Positions 63,697-64,000 of a stretch of 64,000 nucleotides of DNA are shown piece by piece (position 1 is the first letter of the stretch; each line of letters opens with the position of its first letter). Where the stretch lies: positions 186,001 through 250,000 of the forward strand of contig JAJFPB010000014.1 in the NCBI GenBank assembly GCA_020881915.1, given 5' to 3'. The position numbers and the translations under genes are program-made. Origin of the DNA: Paramyrothecium sp. XJ0827. Lineage: Eukaryota; Ascomycota; Sordariomycetes; Hypocreales; Stachybotryaceae. The notes beneath the pieces are model-generated. The model was not told the origin of the DNA and did no database searches. It saw nothing but the letters and a program-made list of their open reading frames with translations.

Positions 63697-64000
63697 ATGA
63701 GCCGAACCATTCTTGTTACCGGCGCCACTGGCAACCAAGGCGGCGCCGTGGTCGACGCCCTGCTGGCCGCCAACGCCGGATTTAGCATCCTTGCTCTCAC
63801 CCGCGACGCCAACTCTGCCTCGTCTCAGAAACTCAAAGCCAAATCTTCCGACATTACGGTCATTCAAGGAGACTTGAGCGACACAGAGGCCGTCTTCAAG
63901 AGCGCCGAGGCAGCATCTTCCCAACCTATCTGGGGTGTGTTTAGTGTTCAGGTAAGAATTCTCCGCGCTGTTCTCATACTGGAACGAGGTACTAACACGC
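63697..64000 (+). CDS. NmrA-like/NAD(P)-binding Rossmann protein, 5' part only
   Basis: Runs off the right end of the window. Exon 1 is 63697-63951 (85 codons), followed by a GTAAGA donor at 63952. The N terminus SRTILVTGATGNQGGAVVDA carries the GATGNQG nucleotide-binding motif of NmrA/HSCARG-like atypical SDRs. It is followed by LALTRDANS (Arg for the NADP phosphate) and VIQGDLSDTEAVFKSAE. Family members act as NADPH sensors or reductases. It is divergent from exopolyphosphatase. Confidence 0.85.
   Translation, partial: MSRTILVTGATGNQGGAVVDALLAANAGFSILALTRDANSASSQKLKAKSSDITVIQGDLSDTEAVFKSAEAASSQPIWGVFSVQVRILRAVLILERGTNT

Overview
The window is nuclear DNA of a filamentous ascomycete (Pezizomycotina, most likely a Sordariomycete; the class is inferred). 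The evidence is many short spliceosomal introns (about 46-100 bp, GT...AG, often with a CTAAC/CTGAC-like branch site), Zn2Cys6 regulators, a HET-domain gene, a PTH11/rhodopsin-type membrane protein and a large set of secreted carbohydrate-active enzymes. I support 26 protein-coding loci. One of them looks broken and one runs off the right end. I found no rRNA, tRNA, CRISPR array or intact transposon by eye. Where introns are given, exon phases were checked by hand and the spliced lengths are multiples of three.

Left part (1-10 kb): a 10-exon Zn2Cys6 transcription factor; then a divergent pair, aspartate aminotransferase (-) and malate synthase (+). These share a 400 bp promoter that holds carbon-source-response-like (CGGATGAGA) and CreA-like motifs, which fits glyoxylate/gluconeogenic carbon use. 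A secreted tannase/feruloyl esterase follows, then an SDR whose catalytic Tyr is replaced by His.

CAZyme-rich part (12-21 kb): GH43 arabinofuranosidase with an AbfB domain (-), GH33 sialidase/KDNase-like enzyme (+), secreted kelch protein (+) and AA9 LPMO (-), separated by long gene-poor spacers.

Middle (22-41 kb): a 1177-residue membrane protein made of repeated Gly/Ala-rich modules and Kex2-like sites followed by a cytochrome b561-like membrane domain; an MDR-family reductase; a PTH11-like seven-helix protein; a 1114-residue coiled-coil protein with five copies of a four-cysteine module; a PhzF-family protein; and a HET-domain protein.

Right part (43-64 kb): AA13 starch LPMO with CBM20; a divergent MFS transporter/Zn2Cys6 regulator pair; an FAD oxidoreductase; a Gas1/Egh16-type surface protein; a GH45 endoglucanase; a 94-residue cysteine-rich effector candidate; a damaged Zn2Cys6 regulator; a short heme-thiolate peroxidase (UPO/chloroperoxidase family); an exopolyphosphatase with an N-terminal hydrophobic leader; and the start of an NmrA-like gene.

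Taken together the window looks like an accessory, plant-polymer and host-interaction region (cellulose, starch, arabinan, tannin/ester and sialic-acid-type substrates) with a few core metabolic genes embedded. The strongest candidates for something undescribed are the repeat/b561-like protein at 22.3-25.8 kb and the five-fold cysteine-module protein at 32.7-36.0 kb. I recognise the architecture of neither.
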